From: Amblyomma americanum
Lineage: Eukaryota > Arthropoda > Arachnida > Ixodida > Ixodidae
DNA: 64,000 nucleotides
Assembly: GCF_052857255.1 (NCBI RefSeq)
Contig: NC_135502.1
Location: 188,415,806 to 188,479,805 of the forward strand
Direction of reading: 5' to 3'
Shown piece after piece: positions 55,583 through 64,000 of this stretch. Under the pieces are notes generated by a model that saw nothing but the letters and a program-made list of their open reading frames with translations, was not told the DNA's origin and ran no database searches. Made by a program: the position numbers and the translations under genes. Position 1 is the stretch's first letter; each line of letters opens with the position of its first letter.

Positions 55583-56632
55583 TGTGAAGGGCCGCATACG
55601 GGAGGCCCCGGCATTGCTGAAAAGAACTAACCCGGCGACCAGTGCCCAAGACATTTTCCCTGCCTTCAAATTTATCGACCCAGACATGTCGGCGAAGACG
55701 GCGGTGGGGAATGCGGCGGGCGATGCAGAAGACAGATGTGCAAAGACCGCCAGACGGCTAAAGAGGAGAGGCTGCGCACGGTGCCCTACGCAACTGCAGT
55801 CTTCCCTGTGGTTTGCGCCGTGCTTCCCCCCCCCCCCCCACCGGCACGCGAAGACGGGTTCGTTTGTGCGTTTGTGTGTGCAGGCCGACAGGCGACCTTA
55901 CTAGCAGCGGACACGACGGGCTGCGTAATGGCTCGAGGTGGCGGAGGAGGTCGGCGGCTGGCACCGGACGGACTGACTGGAGAGAAGCGTCGCCCTCCGA
56001 GGGACACCTGATCCCCTTCGAGCCAACCCCAACGGCGCCATCCACCTTCCCGTCGTAACAACTGCGGATTCCTAGAAGTTTGGCGGGTGGCTTTGGTCGG
56101 CTGTGTGAGCAGCGACGACGAAAAACCGTTGGGCGAAGATTACCCAGAGAGAGAGAGAGAGAAAGAGAAAGGGAATCTCCGGAGAGACGCGGCGGGGGCA
56201 GGGAGACAAAGGAAATAAGTCGAACAGAGACGGGCGAGGCGAACGGACGCAAGATATCGTGCTGGTCTAGTCAGCGAAGCCGGACCTCAGCGTCCGTAGC
56301 AAACTGACCGCCAGCCGAAACGCCCAAGAGTCCTATGGCCTCGACCCGTCACCGCACCGCCAGCCGAGAGATGCCGGGAAGAGAGGCAGACCCCGGGAGA
56401 GCCGAAGCAGCCGCGGCCCGCCGACGCGAGACGGTTGGAGTGGAGCCCCGATCTGCCGGACCTACTACCAGAGGCTCCTGAAAGCCAGCGGTGAGCGGAC
56501 CACCAGTTACGCCTTCAGGCAGAGAAGAATAAATATTGTTTTGCCGGGTTACCGCCTTGTTGGCTCATTTCTCCTCGCTTCAGCAGGACCCGTAGATTCT
56601 GTGACTGACCCCCGACAGGTGGGAACGTCACA
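55583..56632. mobile_element. Solo LTR (1050 bp) with 4-bp duplication, in gypsy D RT
   Basis: Begins TGTGAAGGGCC and ends GGGAACGTCACA (TGTGA...TCACA). ACCT lies on both sides (55579-55582 and 56633-56636). Removing one ACCT with the insert restores the order of RT coding from YWQI into DQRDREKT. Internally there is a poly-C run at 55837, a (GA)n run near 56145, and AATAAA near 56528. A single long LTR without coding sequence is what LTR-LTR recombination leaves. No family match elsewhere in the window. Confidence 0.8.
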
Positions 56633-56636
56633 ACCT

Positions 56637-57565
56637 CTATCTGCCAGTATCCGCTTTTGAGATCTAATGAGGAGAAGAACCTGGCCTCACGTAATCGGTC
56701 GAGGGCATCGTCAATCCTGGGAAGCGGTTAAACGTCCTTTTTGGTCACGTTGTTTAGTTTCCGGTAATCAACACAGAATCTCAAGGTGCCGTCTTTCTTT
56801 TTGACGAGGACCACGGGCGACGCCCATGGGCTTGTTGACGGCTGAATAACATCGTCTGCAAGCATTTCATCGACTTGCGTTTTAATGGCTTCGCGTTCCT
56901 TAGGAGAAACACGGTATGGGCGCTGGCATACAGGCGGCGTGGTCTCGTCTGTGATGATGCGATGCTTGGCGACAGGTGTACGACCGACCCTGGAGCTGGT
57001 GGCGAAGCAATCTGCAAAATCTTCTAGAAGAGGAGACAGAAGATTCTGCTCAGGTGCCAAGTCCGGGTTGATTTTCACGGTCTGCAGGGCGTGGCATGGT
57101 GCGGCCTCGTCTTGAGGGCTGGCCCCGACGGCGCATAAATCAGGCAACACAGTAACTTCGTGAAGTAAGGCAACAGCCGTGTCCCTGGCGAGGTGCTGAA
57201 CCTCGTTGGCGAAGTTCGTGAGTAGGACACTAGTACAACCGTTATGCAACTGGACGAGGCCTCGAGCGACGGCTATTCGCTTCGCGAGCAGCAGCGGGAG
57301 GTGGCTATCCGCGATACCCTCGTAATCGTGGAACAAGTCATGTCTCACGAGAACCAGGACGCTAGACCGTGGTGGCACCGTCACGTCATCGTCGACTACA
57401 CGCAGAGCGTTGATTCCCGGATCTCTGTCGGTATGCGCCACGGTCTGTTTCGTCGAGAACGTGATCCGGGCTTCGTTCAGATCAATGTCAGCGCCGTTCG
57501 TCTGCAAAAAGTCGAGGCCCAGGATCAAGTGCCTCGAACACTCGGACAGTACCACGAATTCACAG
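56637..57565 (-). pseudogene. Gypsy D Pol, RT N-terminal half
   Basis: From 57555: [20 protein letters not shown] (protease end), a linker, [40 protein letters not shown] and KKDV. Then TAA at about 56728 stands in place of the conserved Tyr of [10 protein letters not shown]. The frame goes on to LDLKSGYWQI, where the solo LTR is inserted. Confidence 0.88.
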
Positions 57566-57567
57566 AA

Positions 57568-57897
57568 TTACAGAAAACCACGGATGCCGACCCTTGCAGT
57601 ACACTTGCCAGAAGGGGTAATCAGGTGACTCCCAGCAGTACGAATGCTCGGCCCAGACCATCGCGTCAAAACTTTCTTTAATTCTTGGGCGAGGGCACGG
57701 CTCATTACGGAGTAATCGGCACCGGTGTCGAGTAAGGCGGAGACGTCGACTCCATCAATTGTTACGTACAAATCGGAGGTAGCGTGTCGGATGCTGTCGC
57801 TACCTGCCCCCGGCGAAATGGCGTATCGGCGTGATGGTGGCGGAGGATCTTCACATTTCCCTACATCAGCGGCCTTGCCTCCGGAGGCCGCCGGCAT
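57568..57897 (-). pseudogene. Gypsy D protease
   Basis: The frame reads VTIDGVDVSALLDTGADYSV, the DTGA active site of an aspartic protease, and HLITPSGKCTARVGIRGFL. A frameshift near 57566 separates it from the [11 protein letters not shown] flap region in the next segment. Confidence 0.85.
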
Positions 57898-59270
57898 TAG
57901 TTTTCCCGGCGTGGGCTGGGCGAACGGCGTCCGGAATAGCTTTGCGCTCCGCGGGGACTTGGAGAACGGTAGCGCATTGGGGACGGTGATCGAGACCCGC
58001 GGCGACCGGATGTGACGAGATTCTGCCGCTCCAATAGGTGAGAGGCTATCTCAAGTGGCCTTTCGCCATTGCGATGGCAAGGGTCGTCCGGGGCGAAACC
58101 CCGCAGGCCCACGCGGCGGTACGGGCACGCCCTTTAGAGGTGACCCGCCTCGCCACAATAATAACAGAGGGGCCGACGGTCTGGGGCCCGCCACACTTGA
58201 CTCTTACGCGTCCGCTCGTAGGCTGGCAGAGCGGGGTCACGAGGGGGACCCGGTGGCCGCACTGATGGAGCCGCGGCATTGATGGTGTAGCCCGACGTCG
58301 GAGCTTGACGGAATACAGACGCGTACGTGGGTCTTGCGTCAAGCTGGAGGGGTACCTCGGATGCTTGTTGTTGGGCTGCGAGGCGCACCTCGTCGCGGAC
58401 GACGTCAGTCAGCGACGCGAAGGATGGCATGTTAGAAGGTGTCCGAAGGGCTTGGAGTTCCTCCCGGACGACGGAACGGATGAGTTCGCGTAAGTCGTCC
58501 GGGGCGCTTCCGAGATGCATAGAACAGGTGTCTGGCCCGAAGGCGTTGACGTCACGATTGTATTGGCGGGCTCGTTGCTGTAGAGTCTTCTCCATGGTGG
58601 CCGCCTCGCTGGGAAACTCGGCCACAGTGCGCGGTGGGCTGCGCACGAGTCCCGCGAATAGCTCCTGCTTGACACCACACATTAAATGGCGAAGCTTCTT
58701 GTCTTCCGACATAGAGGGGTCCGCGCGCTTGAAAAGGCGGGTTATGTCCTCAAAGAACATGCGGACACTCTCGTTCGGGCGCTGATTGCGCGAGTGTAGC
58801 GCAGCTTCAGCTCGCTCCCGGCGGTCGGCGTTTGAAAAAGTGGCGAGCAGGTTGCGGCAGAAGGCCTCCCAGGATGGAAACGAAGCCTCATGGTTTTCGA
58901 ACCATGTCCGCGCCGACTCTTCGAGAGCGAAATACACGTTGTGGAGCTTCCGCTCATCGCTCCACCCGTTGTAACGGGCGACACGCTCGAATGTCTCGAG
59001 CCAGTCCTCGGCGTCCTCGAACACGTCGCCATGAAAAGACGGGGGTGTTCGGGGCTGCTGGCAAAGGATGTGAGCTGGGAGCCTACTCTCAGTTGACATG
59101 GCAGCTGGCTCCTCCGACGTCCGAGGCTGTGTCGTCCTGGTGGCTGCCGGAAGGGGTCCGAACTCTGGGGACTCTCCTCGCAGGCGGCGGCCGCGGCGCT
59201 GGTGTACCGGGGTGAGATCCGTGATCACAGGTGGGCTGCGCGGGTCTGGAAGCGAACCCAGCACCTCCAC
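57898..59270 (-). pseudogene. Gypsy D Gag, stop inside the zinc knuckle
   Basis: Open from 59270; the likely start is the Met at 59099 (MSTESRLPAHI). The capsid region has PPSFHGDVFEDAEDWLETFE, WFENHEASFPSWEAF and PNESVRMFFEDITRLFKRAD. VREELQALRTPSNMPSFASL follows, and a CCHC knuckle CYYCGEAGHL, then TAA at about 58134 and RAC, so the knuckle's last part lies beyond the stop. The Arg/Ser-rich tail (SPSPMRYRSPSP) runs to 57898. It is related to the gag at 63669. Confidence 0.9.
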
Positions 59271-59272
59271 CA
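59257..59272 (-). promoter_or_regulatory. Primer binding site of gypsy D
   Basis: On - TGGTGGAGGTGCTGGG, four bases inside the 5' LTR; identical to that of gypsy A. Confidence 0.85.
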
Positions 59273-59276
59273 GATT

Positions 59277-59420
59277 TGCAACGAATAGTACACCAAAAAC
59301 ACTCGGGGACCAAGGAGCTACACAGCCGGTAGAGCGAGCACGAGCAGGAAGGAGATTTTCTTCGTCCTCTGCTTCTATCGCCTGAGTTCCCTTCGTCCTC
59401 CTCTTCTATCACCTGTGTCA
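59277..59420 (-). repeat. 5' LTR of gypsy D
   Basis: 144 bp. Differs from 52968-53111 at TGC/TGT, ACTC/ACTA and GGT/GGC in my reading. Confidence 0.92.
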
Positions 59421-59795
59421 ATATTCTTTTTTTCCTCGTACAGTTAGTCAGGGGAATGGTCTTCTCTCTGAAATTTTTTCTGCTGATAATTTCGACCAAG
59501 CGCTGCTACTGCTGTATTTTGCGTCGTGACATTCTGTGATGTTTTTTCCGTAATTTTATCTGGTTATCATTATTCTGGGGGGTAGCGTATGTAAGTTCAT
59601 TTCTTAAAGGTTACGTAAAAATAATTCCACATAACTGAAATGCGTGCTTGTTCACTTTTGTTCTCTTTCTCATGTTAAACGCAAGAGCTTATTTATAATT
59701 GATGTTAATCGGGAGAAAATTTTGTACGACATGCCCACCTGCTTGGTCTCGCTGAGACCGCAGTATATGTAAAAAAATAAATAATAAATAAAAGT
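59421..59795 (+). mobile_element. LINE copy 3, last codons and 3' UTR
   Basis: After the ATAT duplicate the frame continues SFFPRTVSQGNGLLSEIFSA to a stop near 59528. A ~260-base UTR follows. The end is an A-rich AAAATAAATAATAAATAAAAG near 59773-59795. Confidence 0.8.
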
Positions 59796-60370
59796 GCGGT
59801 CTCCAGCCGCTGGCTAATCATAGAACTACCGGCTTCGTTTCTGGAACACGTGGCCTCCAGACTTTTGTCCCCTAATGTATGTTCTGTACATATGTGTTTC
59901 GAGGGAGGGGGTATGCATGCGTTTTGCAATAAGGATAAAATGGTCGCTGAAATTTTCTTTCACTATAATTCCTTATATGACATCAAGCCCGCGCTTTCCT
60001 AGAAGAATTGCTGAGCCGCCAGCGTCGCTCAATTGTTCAAAAACCACATAAGCAGCGCAGCGTTGCACGGAGGCAAAGTTTGAAGGAAAGAAAGGTAGGA
60101 GACGGAGGAAGAGTGATTAATTAATACAGGAGGAAAGCCCAAAGCAGCTGCGAAGCGCTGGGACCAAAATGGTCCGCTTTGAGCACCGAAATGAAGAGAA
60201 TGATGGAGACTGCGATCCTGAGAAGAAAACGGAAATACAAAGTGAGCGCTAGAAGCGCTAGGAACCAGTTATGTAGAGCCCTCCTGTTCGCGATTATTTT
60301 GTCGTGCTCTTCAAAAAAAATCACTTGGCTATTTTCCTGATACATGTCATTTTCACATTTGGCTACATTT
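59796..60370. other. Intergenic, nothing recognised
   Basis: No gene or repeat match on either strand. Confidence 0.45.
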
Positions 60371-60510
60371 CTTCTGGATGATATCAGGACGGCAGGAAAA
60401 GAACAAGGACGAAAGAGGCACAAGAGCACAACAGGACAGGCGCCAACAGGCGTTGTATTGTGCCTCTTTCGTCCTTTTTCTTTTCGCGCCGTCCTGACAT
60501 CATCCAGAAG
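60371..60510. repeat. Long inverted repeat (hairpin or short TIR element)
   Basis: CTTCTGGATGATATCAGGAC at 60371 is the reverse complement of the end at 60510 with one change. Pairing continues through AAGGACGAAAGAGGCACAA, giving arms of about 53 bases around a ~34-base loop. It could be a MITE or the foldback of a transposon end. Confidence 0.8.
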
Positions 60511-61905
60511 CTATGCACCAACTAGACTGAACCAAAGCACTTCTTGGCTACATTTCGGCTACTTTTTTTTTCTCTTTGGCGTTTAGTGCTCGGGCTAATT
60601 GGACATTCGTGCTTGAGGCGCTTCCACATGCTTAGCCGCGTGCGCCTCGGACTGAAAATTCTCTCGGGACTATGCCACCGCCTGTGTCGCAAAACAGACG
60701 CGGACTCCCTATTCTAGCCCTGTGGGGGTTGCGGAGCGTATGTGCAACCTTTTCTTTCGGAGCAACCTCGGTACCAGTATTTTGGTTTGAAAGGGGCTTT
60801 CAAGAAAGTGTTTTTAATTTTTTTGGGCGCAGAGCACACGCACACTTATCCTTAACACCCCCCCCCCCCACCCTAAAAAAAACAAAACAATAGTGGAGCG
60901 GCATGAGTCTCTTCAAAACACGTAAGCGTGGTTTGTCCAGCCACGTGGTTTGAGTAAAGCTGCGTTTACCTGAAAAATACAAGTGAGCCGAAGCATGTAA
61001 AGAAAACAAGTTGTACTTCGTTAATAAGGCTCCCGTTAATATATGGACGACTCGAATTAGGGACAATTTAACAAAGCTAGCCTCCACGGAAAAAAATGTC
61101 ATGACATCTGACTCGAAGGCAGCCACGGGCCCGTGTTCAGATGCTGGCGGAATTTCCTAAATCACACACACAAAAAAGGTGGAAAATTTGGCGCCGTTTA
61201 TTTCTGCCCCTGTGCAAAGCCTGTGGGGAGGGAGCGCCGACGAGCCGACGTGGCCATGAAAACCCCCCGGCAAGCCATCTGCAACTGCGTTTCCTTCTTC
61301 TCTTTTTTTCTTTCGCCGCGTGAGTGCGGGCAGCTGCGGGCACAGCTGGAAAAAAATGGAAGCAAATAATACATTTTTTTTGTCACGTGACCGAAGAAGC
61401 TGGATTTTGGCGGTATTGGATGCCGAAGCCGAAGGCGAAATCAATCTTTGTCGCCGGCATGGCCAGCATGGCCGTGGTACGTTAGGACGTTGGGCACAAT
61501 TTTGCTTCATGACAGGCACAATTCGGCGTTTGCACGGACGTTTCTCTTCTGCCTGTAGCTGCTACTAGTGCGATCGTGTCTTTTTCTACTCTTCTGTCTT
61601 TGGCGAGGGTTCAGTTCAGGATGCTTGCTGTGAAGACGGATTTGGGTAGCAACGATTCGGCGTGTGCGACTTCGTGAGGCCATTACCGAGGGCGGATCGA
61701 CCACGCGAGAAGAGTGGAGAGTTGCTTTCATTTTCACTTTGCGTCGATACACGTTAGTCATCAAGTAGCGCAAGCACAAGCGTAGAAAGTTGGGATTGTT
61801 GACGTGAGTTTGTCTTGAAAACAGCGCTAAAGATGGATAACACGAGCGCGTCCGTCTTTCTCGTCCCGTTCAGCATGGCGGTAATTTGGGCGAGTTGGTA
61901 AGTCT
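60511..61905. other. Intergenic, nothing recognised
   Basis: Includes poly-C at 60859-60869 and several A- and T-runs. No coding domain found on either strand. Confidence 0.45.
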
Positions 61906-62089
61906 CCATAATTTTTGCTCACAACGCAACAAGAGCGGGACACGAGGCTAAAGACAAACACAAACAAGCGCTGACTTTAAACTGCTTTATTATTGAATGA
62001 AACGCGTATATATTCAATGAAAGGCTTATGAAAACAACAAAAGTAATCTGGAGGGCACGTGGGAGGTCGATAACTCAATTCCCTCTCAG

Positions 62090-62140
<51 letters not shown>

Positions 62141-62243
62141 ACATACGCCTTTCTTTCTTCGATAGAAACCAGTGAATAGTCAGCGCTGGTTTGTGTTTGT
62201 CTTTCGTCTCGTGTCCCGTTGTTGTTCCGCTGTGAGCAAAAAT
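61906..62243. repeat. Inverted repeat flanking a TA microsatellite
   Basis: AATTTTTGCTCACAACGCAA...GACAAACACAAACAAGCGCTGAC on the left (about 61909-61977) pairs with 62175-62243 on the right. Arms are ~68 bases with a handful of mismatches. The centre holds (TA)n at 62092-62138. Structure suggests a MITE-like or foldback element. Confidence 0.75.
62092..62138. repeat. (TA)n microsatellite
   Basis: 47 bases of TA repeat between the arms of the inverted repeat. Confidence 0.95.
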
Positions 62244-62689
62244 GATGAATATTTCTCGTCCCGTCTTTCCTACCGTTACCAAGACGAAGCTGGGTGATTC
62301 CACGCGAGATCAAACTGCCTAAATATCTCATATTGTAATTTTTCTTGATTCGGTAGGTGAACAGTGAATTTGGTTTTATGAAACTGCTAATATTTCAGAG
62401 GAAAAAATATTATAAACGACGCCGCGGCAGAGGCAGCGTTTTCAGACACAGCTCATTTTCGCAAATTTGCCATGACATAGGAATGTATATGTGAAAGCCA
62501 TGATGGATATATTTAAGGTAGCTGTTTGCTGGGAAAAGTTTCGAAAACGAGACGTCTCAAAACGAGGCTAATTTCAAGATTTTTTTTCTCCGCAAATATT
62601 AAGCACGTTTCCTTCTCATTTGTACAATAGATAAGAATTGAGGTGCTAAAAAGGTGTACCGACTTTCATTGCTATATAATATTGTAGCG
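62244..62689. other. Intergenic, nothing recognised
   Basis: AT-rich; no open frame of note. Confidence 0.45.
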
Positions 62690-63365
62690 AAGAGAAAGTT
62701 GAAGTGCGATTGCACGTGCCGAAGACGACGCTACCTACCTGCTCAGTCTGGCGATCGCGCAATCTTGAAGTTTCCTTCACGAGGCTTCGTTGCCGAGTGC
62801 CGCAACTAAATTTTTACCTCTACAGGCCTGGTCTGGCGATCTCCCCATTGTGTTCGTATTGTGCGGAGCCGGAAACAATAGAGCACTTTCTTCTTTTTTG
62901 CCGTCGCTACTCATCGATTAGGAGGCGACTATTAGAAGTTCCAATACAGAATCTCAGTTTTCGCCTGTCTTCTGCGGTTGTTCTGTCTCTTGGCGCTTCT
63001 ATGCTTGGTCATACCAATAAGAATGTTTGCTCTGCCGTTCAAAATTATCTCCTAGAATCAAAACGTCTACCATCATGAGCTTTCGTCCTGCCCATTCCAT
63101 TATCAGCTTCTGTATTTCGGTTTTTACAACCACTTATAGTAATCCCTACCCCTTCTTTGCCTAAATTTTAGTTTGTATGACCCCCTAACCTCCTATAACC
63201 ACCTCGGCTACGTAAACTGTGCGATCCAAATTTTGGTAGGACATCCCATGCTTGCCACATGCAACTGGTCATTTAAATAGTCACCGCCTGGTTATGGCCA
63301 ATCCCCCTTGTGGGTATGTGCCATTGTGTGAGGTCAACAACAACAACAACAACAACAACAACAAC
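62690..63365 (+). mobile_element. LINE 3' end with zinc-finger C-terminus and (CAA)n tail
   Basis: The open frame to 63078 encodes RLRCRVPQLNFYLYRPGLAI, then CSYCAEPETIEHFLLFCRRY, the cysteine/histidine C-terminus of I/R1-type LINE ORF2. It ends in LLESKRLPS. The 3' UTR includes GGCCAATCCCCCTTGTGGGT at about 63298 and ends in (CAA)n at 63338-63365. 5'-truncated. This copy gives the clean reference for fragments at 25735, 32936 and 34604. Confidence 0.85.
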
Positions 63366-63375
63366 GACGCTGCTG

Positions 63376-63468
63376 CTGTCGGACCTGTGTTCTGGTTCGT
63401 GTGTTCTTGTGCTCCAGCTACCACCAGCTGTGCTCGCCGCCGGCCTCTACGTCAAGCAAGCCGTGACA
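63376..63468 (+). repeat. Possible 5' LTR end of gypsy G
   Basis: TGTCGGACC to CCGTGACA has LTR-like ends and sits immediately before a primer site. At ~93 bp it would be short, so it may be only the 3' part of an LTR cut at the (CAA)n tract. Confidence 0.45.
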
Positions 63469-63470
63469 TT

Positions 63471-63486
63471 TGGTGGAGATGCTGGG
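63471..63486 (+). promoter_or_regulatory. Primer binding site of gypsy G
   Basis: TGGTGGAGATGCTGGG, one base different from the primer sites of gypsy A and D, two bases after the LTR end. Confidence 0.8.
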
Positions 63487-63668
63487 TACGCGTCTCATGC
63501 CACACACCCCGCCTCGCAATTCGAGCCCGCTACTAAGTCCCTCCTAAGGTTTTCCTGGAGCCCTCGGGAGAAACAGAGACTCGCGCTAGCCGACGGCAGC
63601 AAGGCCAAGCGCCAGAATTCGGACTCTTGTCCGCAGGATCGAGGACATCTAGGACGACCAACGCCACC

Positions 63669-64000
63669 ATGCCGTCCCAGATACAACTAACCGACCCCGC
63701 GATGGCGCCGAGGATCGTCTACGTGCCTGTCACCCCAAGATCTGTCACTCCGTTCCATGGCGATGGACTTGATGACGTTGAAGACTGGGTCCAGCACAAT
63801 GAACGGGTAGCTCGACATAATGGGTGGACACCCGACCAATATCTGCAGAACCTGTATTTCTCCTTAGATGCCACAGCGAAATACTGTCTCGAGAACCACG
63901 AGGCGTCGCTAACATCATGGGAGATATGCAAGAGCGAACTGGTACGCACATTTGCAAACCAGCATCGACAACAGCATGCTGAAGATCTGCTCCACGCTCG
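63669..64000 (+). CDS. gag: Gypsy G Gag, N-terminal part, cut by window end
   Basis: Open from the ATG at 63669 (context GCCACCATG) to the window edge, 110 codons. It reads TPFHGDGLDDVEDWVQHNER, ARHNGWTPDQYLQNLYF and ENHEASLTSWEICKSELVRT. This aligns with gypsy D gag (PPSFHGDVFEDAEDWLETFE, ENHEASFPSWEAF). It is the capsid domain. No stop or frameshift is visible, so this copy may be intact beyond the window. Confidence 0.88.
   Translation, partial: MPSQIQLTDPAMAPRIVYVPVTPRSVTPFHGDGLDDVEDWVQHNERVARHNGWTPDQYLQNLYFSLDATAKYCLENHEASLTSWEICKSELVRTFANQHRQQHAEDLLHA

Larger units (their letters stand above)
52968..59420 (-). mobile_element. Ty3/gypsy element D, full-length but decayed, in LINE copy 3
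   Basis: 6,453 bp including nested insertions. LTRs of 144 bp at 52968-53111 and 59277-59420 differ at three positions in my reading. ATAT lies on both outer sides (52964-52967, 59421-59424), a 4-bp target duplication usual for this superfamily. Primer site and polypurine tract are present. gag and pol carry stops, frameshifts, a solo LTR and a LINE tail. Confidence 0.92.

Noticed and set aside
55736..56300. Several long open frames on both strands
   Set aside because: They lie in the GC-rich solo LTR and show low-complexity composition without domains.

Overview
The window is animal DNA, most likely from a tick (Ixodida). The basis is spliced GT-AG genes, a tRNA-derived SINE resembling the tick Ruka family, several decayed LINE families and Ty3/gypsy elements. 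No single-copy host gene is recognised, so species is not assigned. There is no operon structure, CRISPR array or rRNA gene, and no tRNA gene apart from SINE heads.

The window is a stack of mobile elements, many inside one another. 1-4094 is a decayed LINE on +. 4095-7555 is a G/C-rich satellite split by an antisense LINE. 8402-25942 holds a Ty3/gypsy gag cut in two by a 16.25 kb PIF/Harbinger-like DNA transposon (9114-25364). That transposon has ~52-bp terminal inverted repeats, a 3-bp TAA duplication, a Harbinger-type transposase exon (+) and a three-exon MADF/BESS gene (-). It was itself hit by an apparently intact young gypsy element (10528-15818), a truncated gypsy fragment, an RTE LINE and a SINE. 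25945-27516 is a LINE remnant and a long tetranucleotide array.

28261-29973 holds a decayed spliced gene carrying the SGNH-hydrolase motifs, followed by a degenerate ~0.4 kb tandem repeat. 32936-45640 contains an antisense LINE with RNase H and a ruined gypsy element broken up by a SINE, an RTE tail and two LINEs. 46219-46750 is a zinc-finger exon on - whose upstream region shares a ~50-bp promoter-like block with the SGNH gene.

49801-59795 is a LINE on + split by a gypsy element (52968-59420) with 144-bp LTRs. That gypsy is in turn interrupted by a 1050-bp solo LTR and a short LINE tail. 59796-63365 holds two inverted-repeat elements and a LINE 3' end. A further gypsy gag starts at 63669 and runs off the window.

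Only gypsy A (gag at 14289-15575, pol at 10738-14300) looks fully coding. The others carry frameshifts, deletions or single in-frame stops. Inferred order in the central block: gypsy H, then the Harbinger element, then SINE, RTE and gypsy B, then gypsy A.
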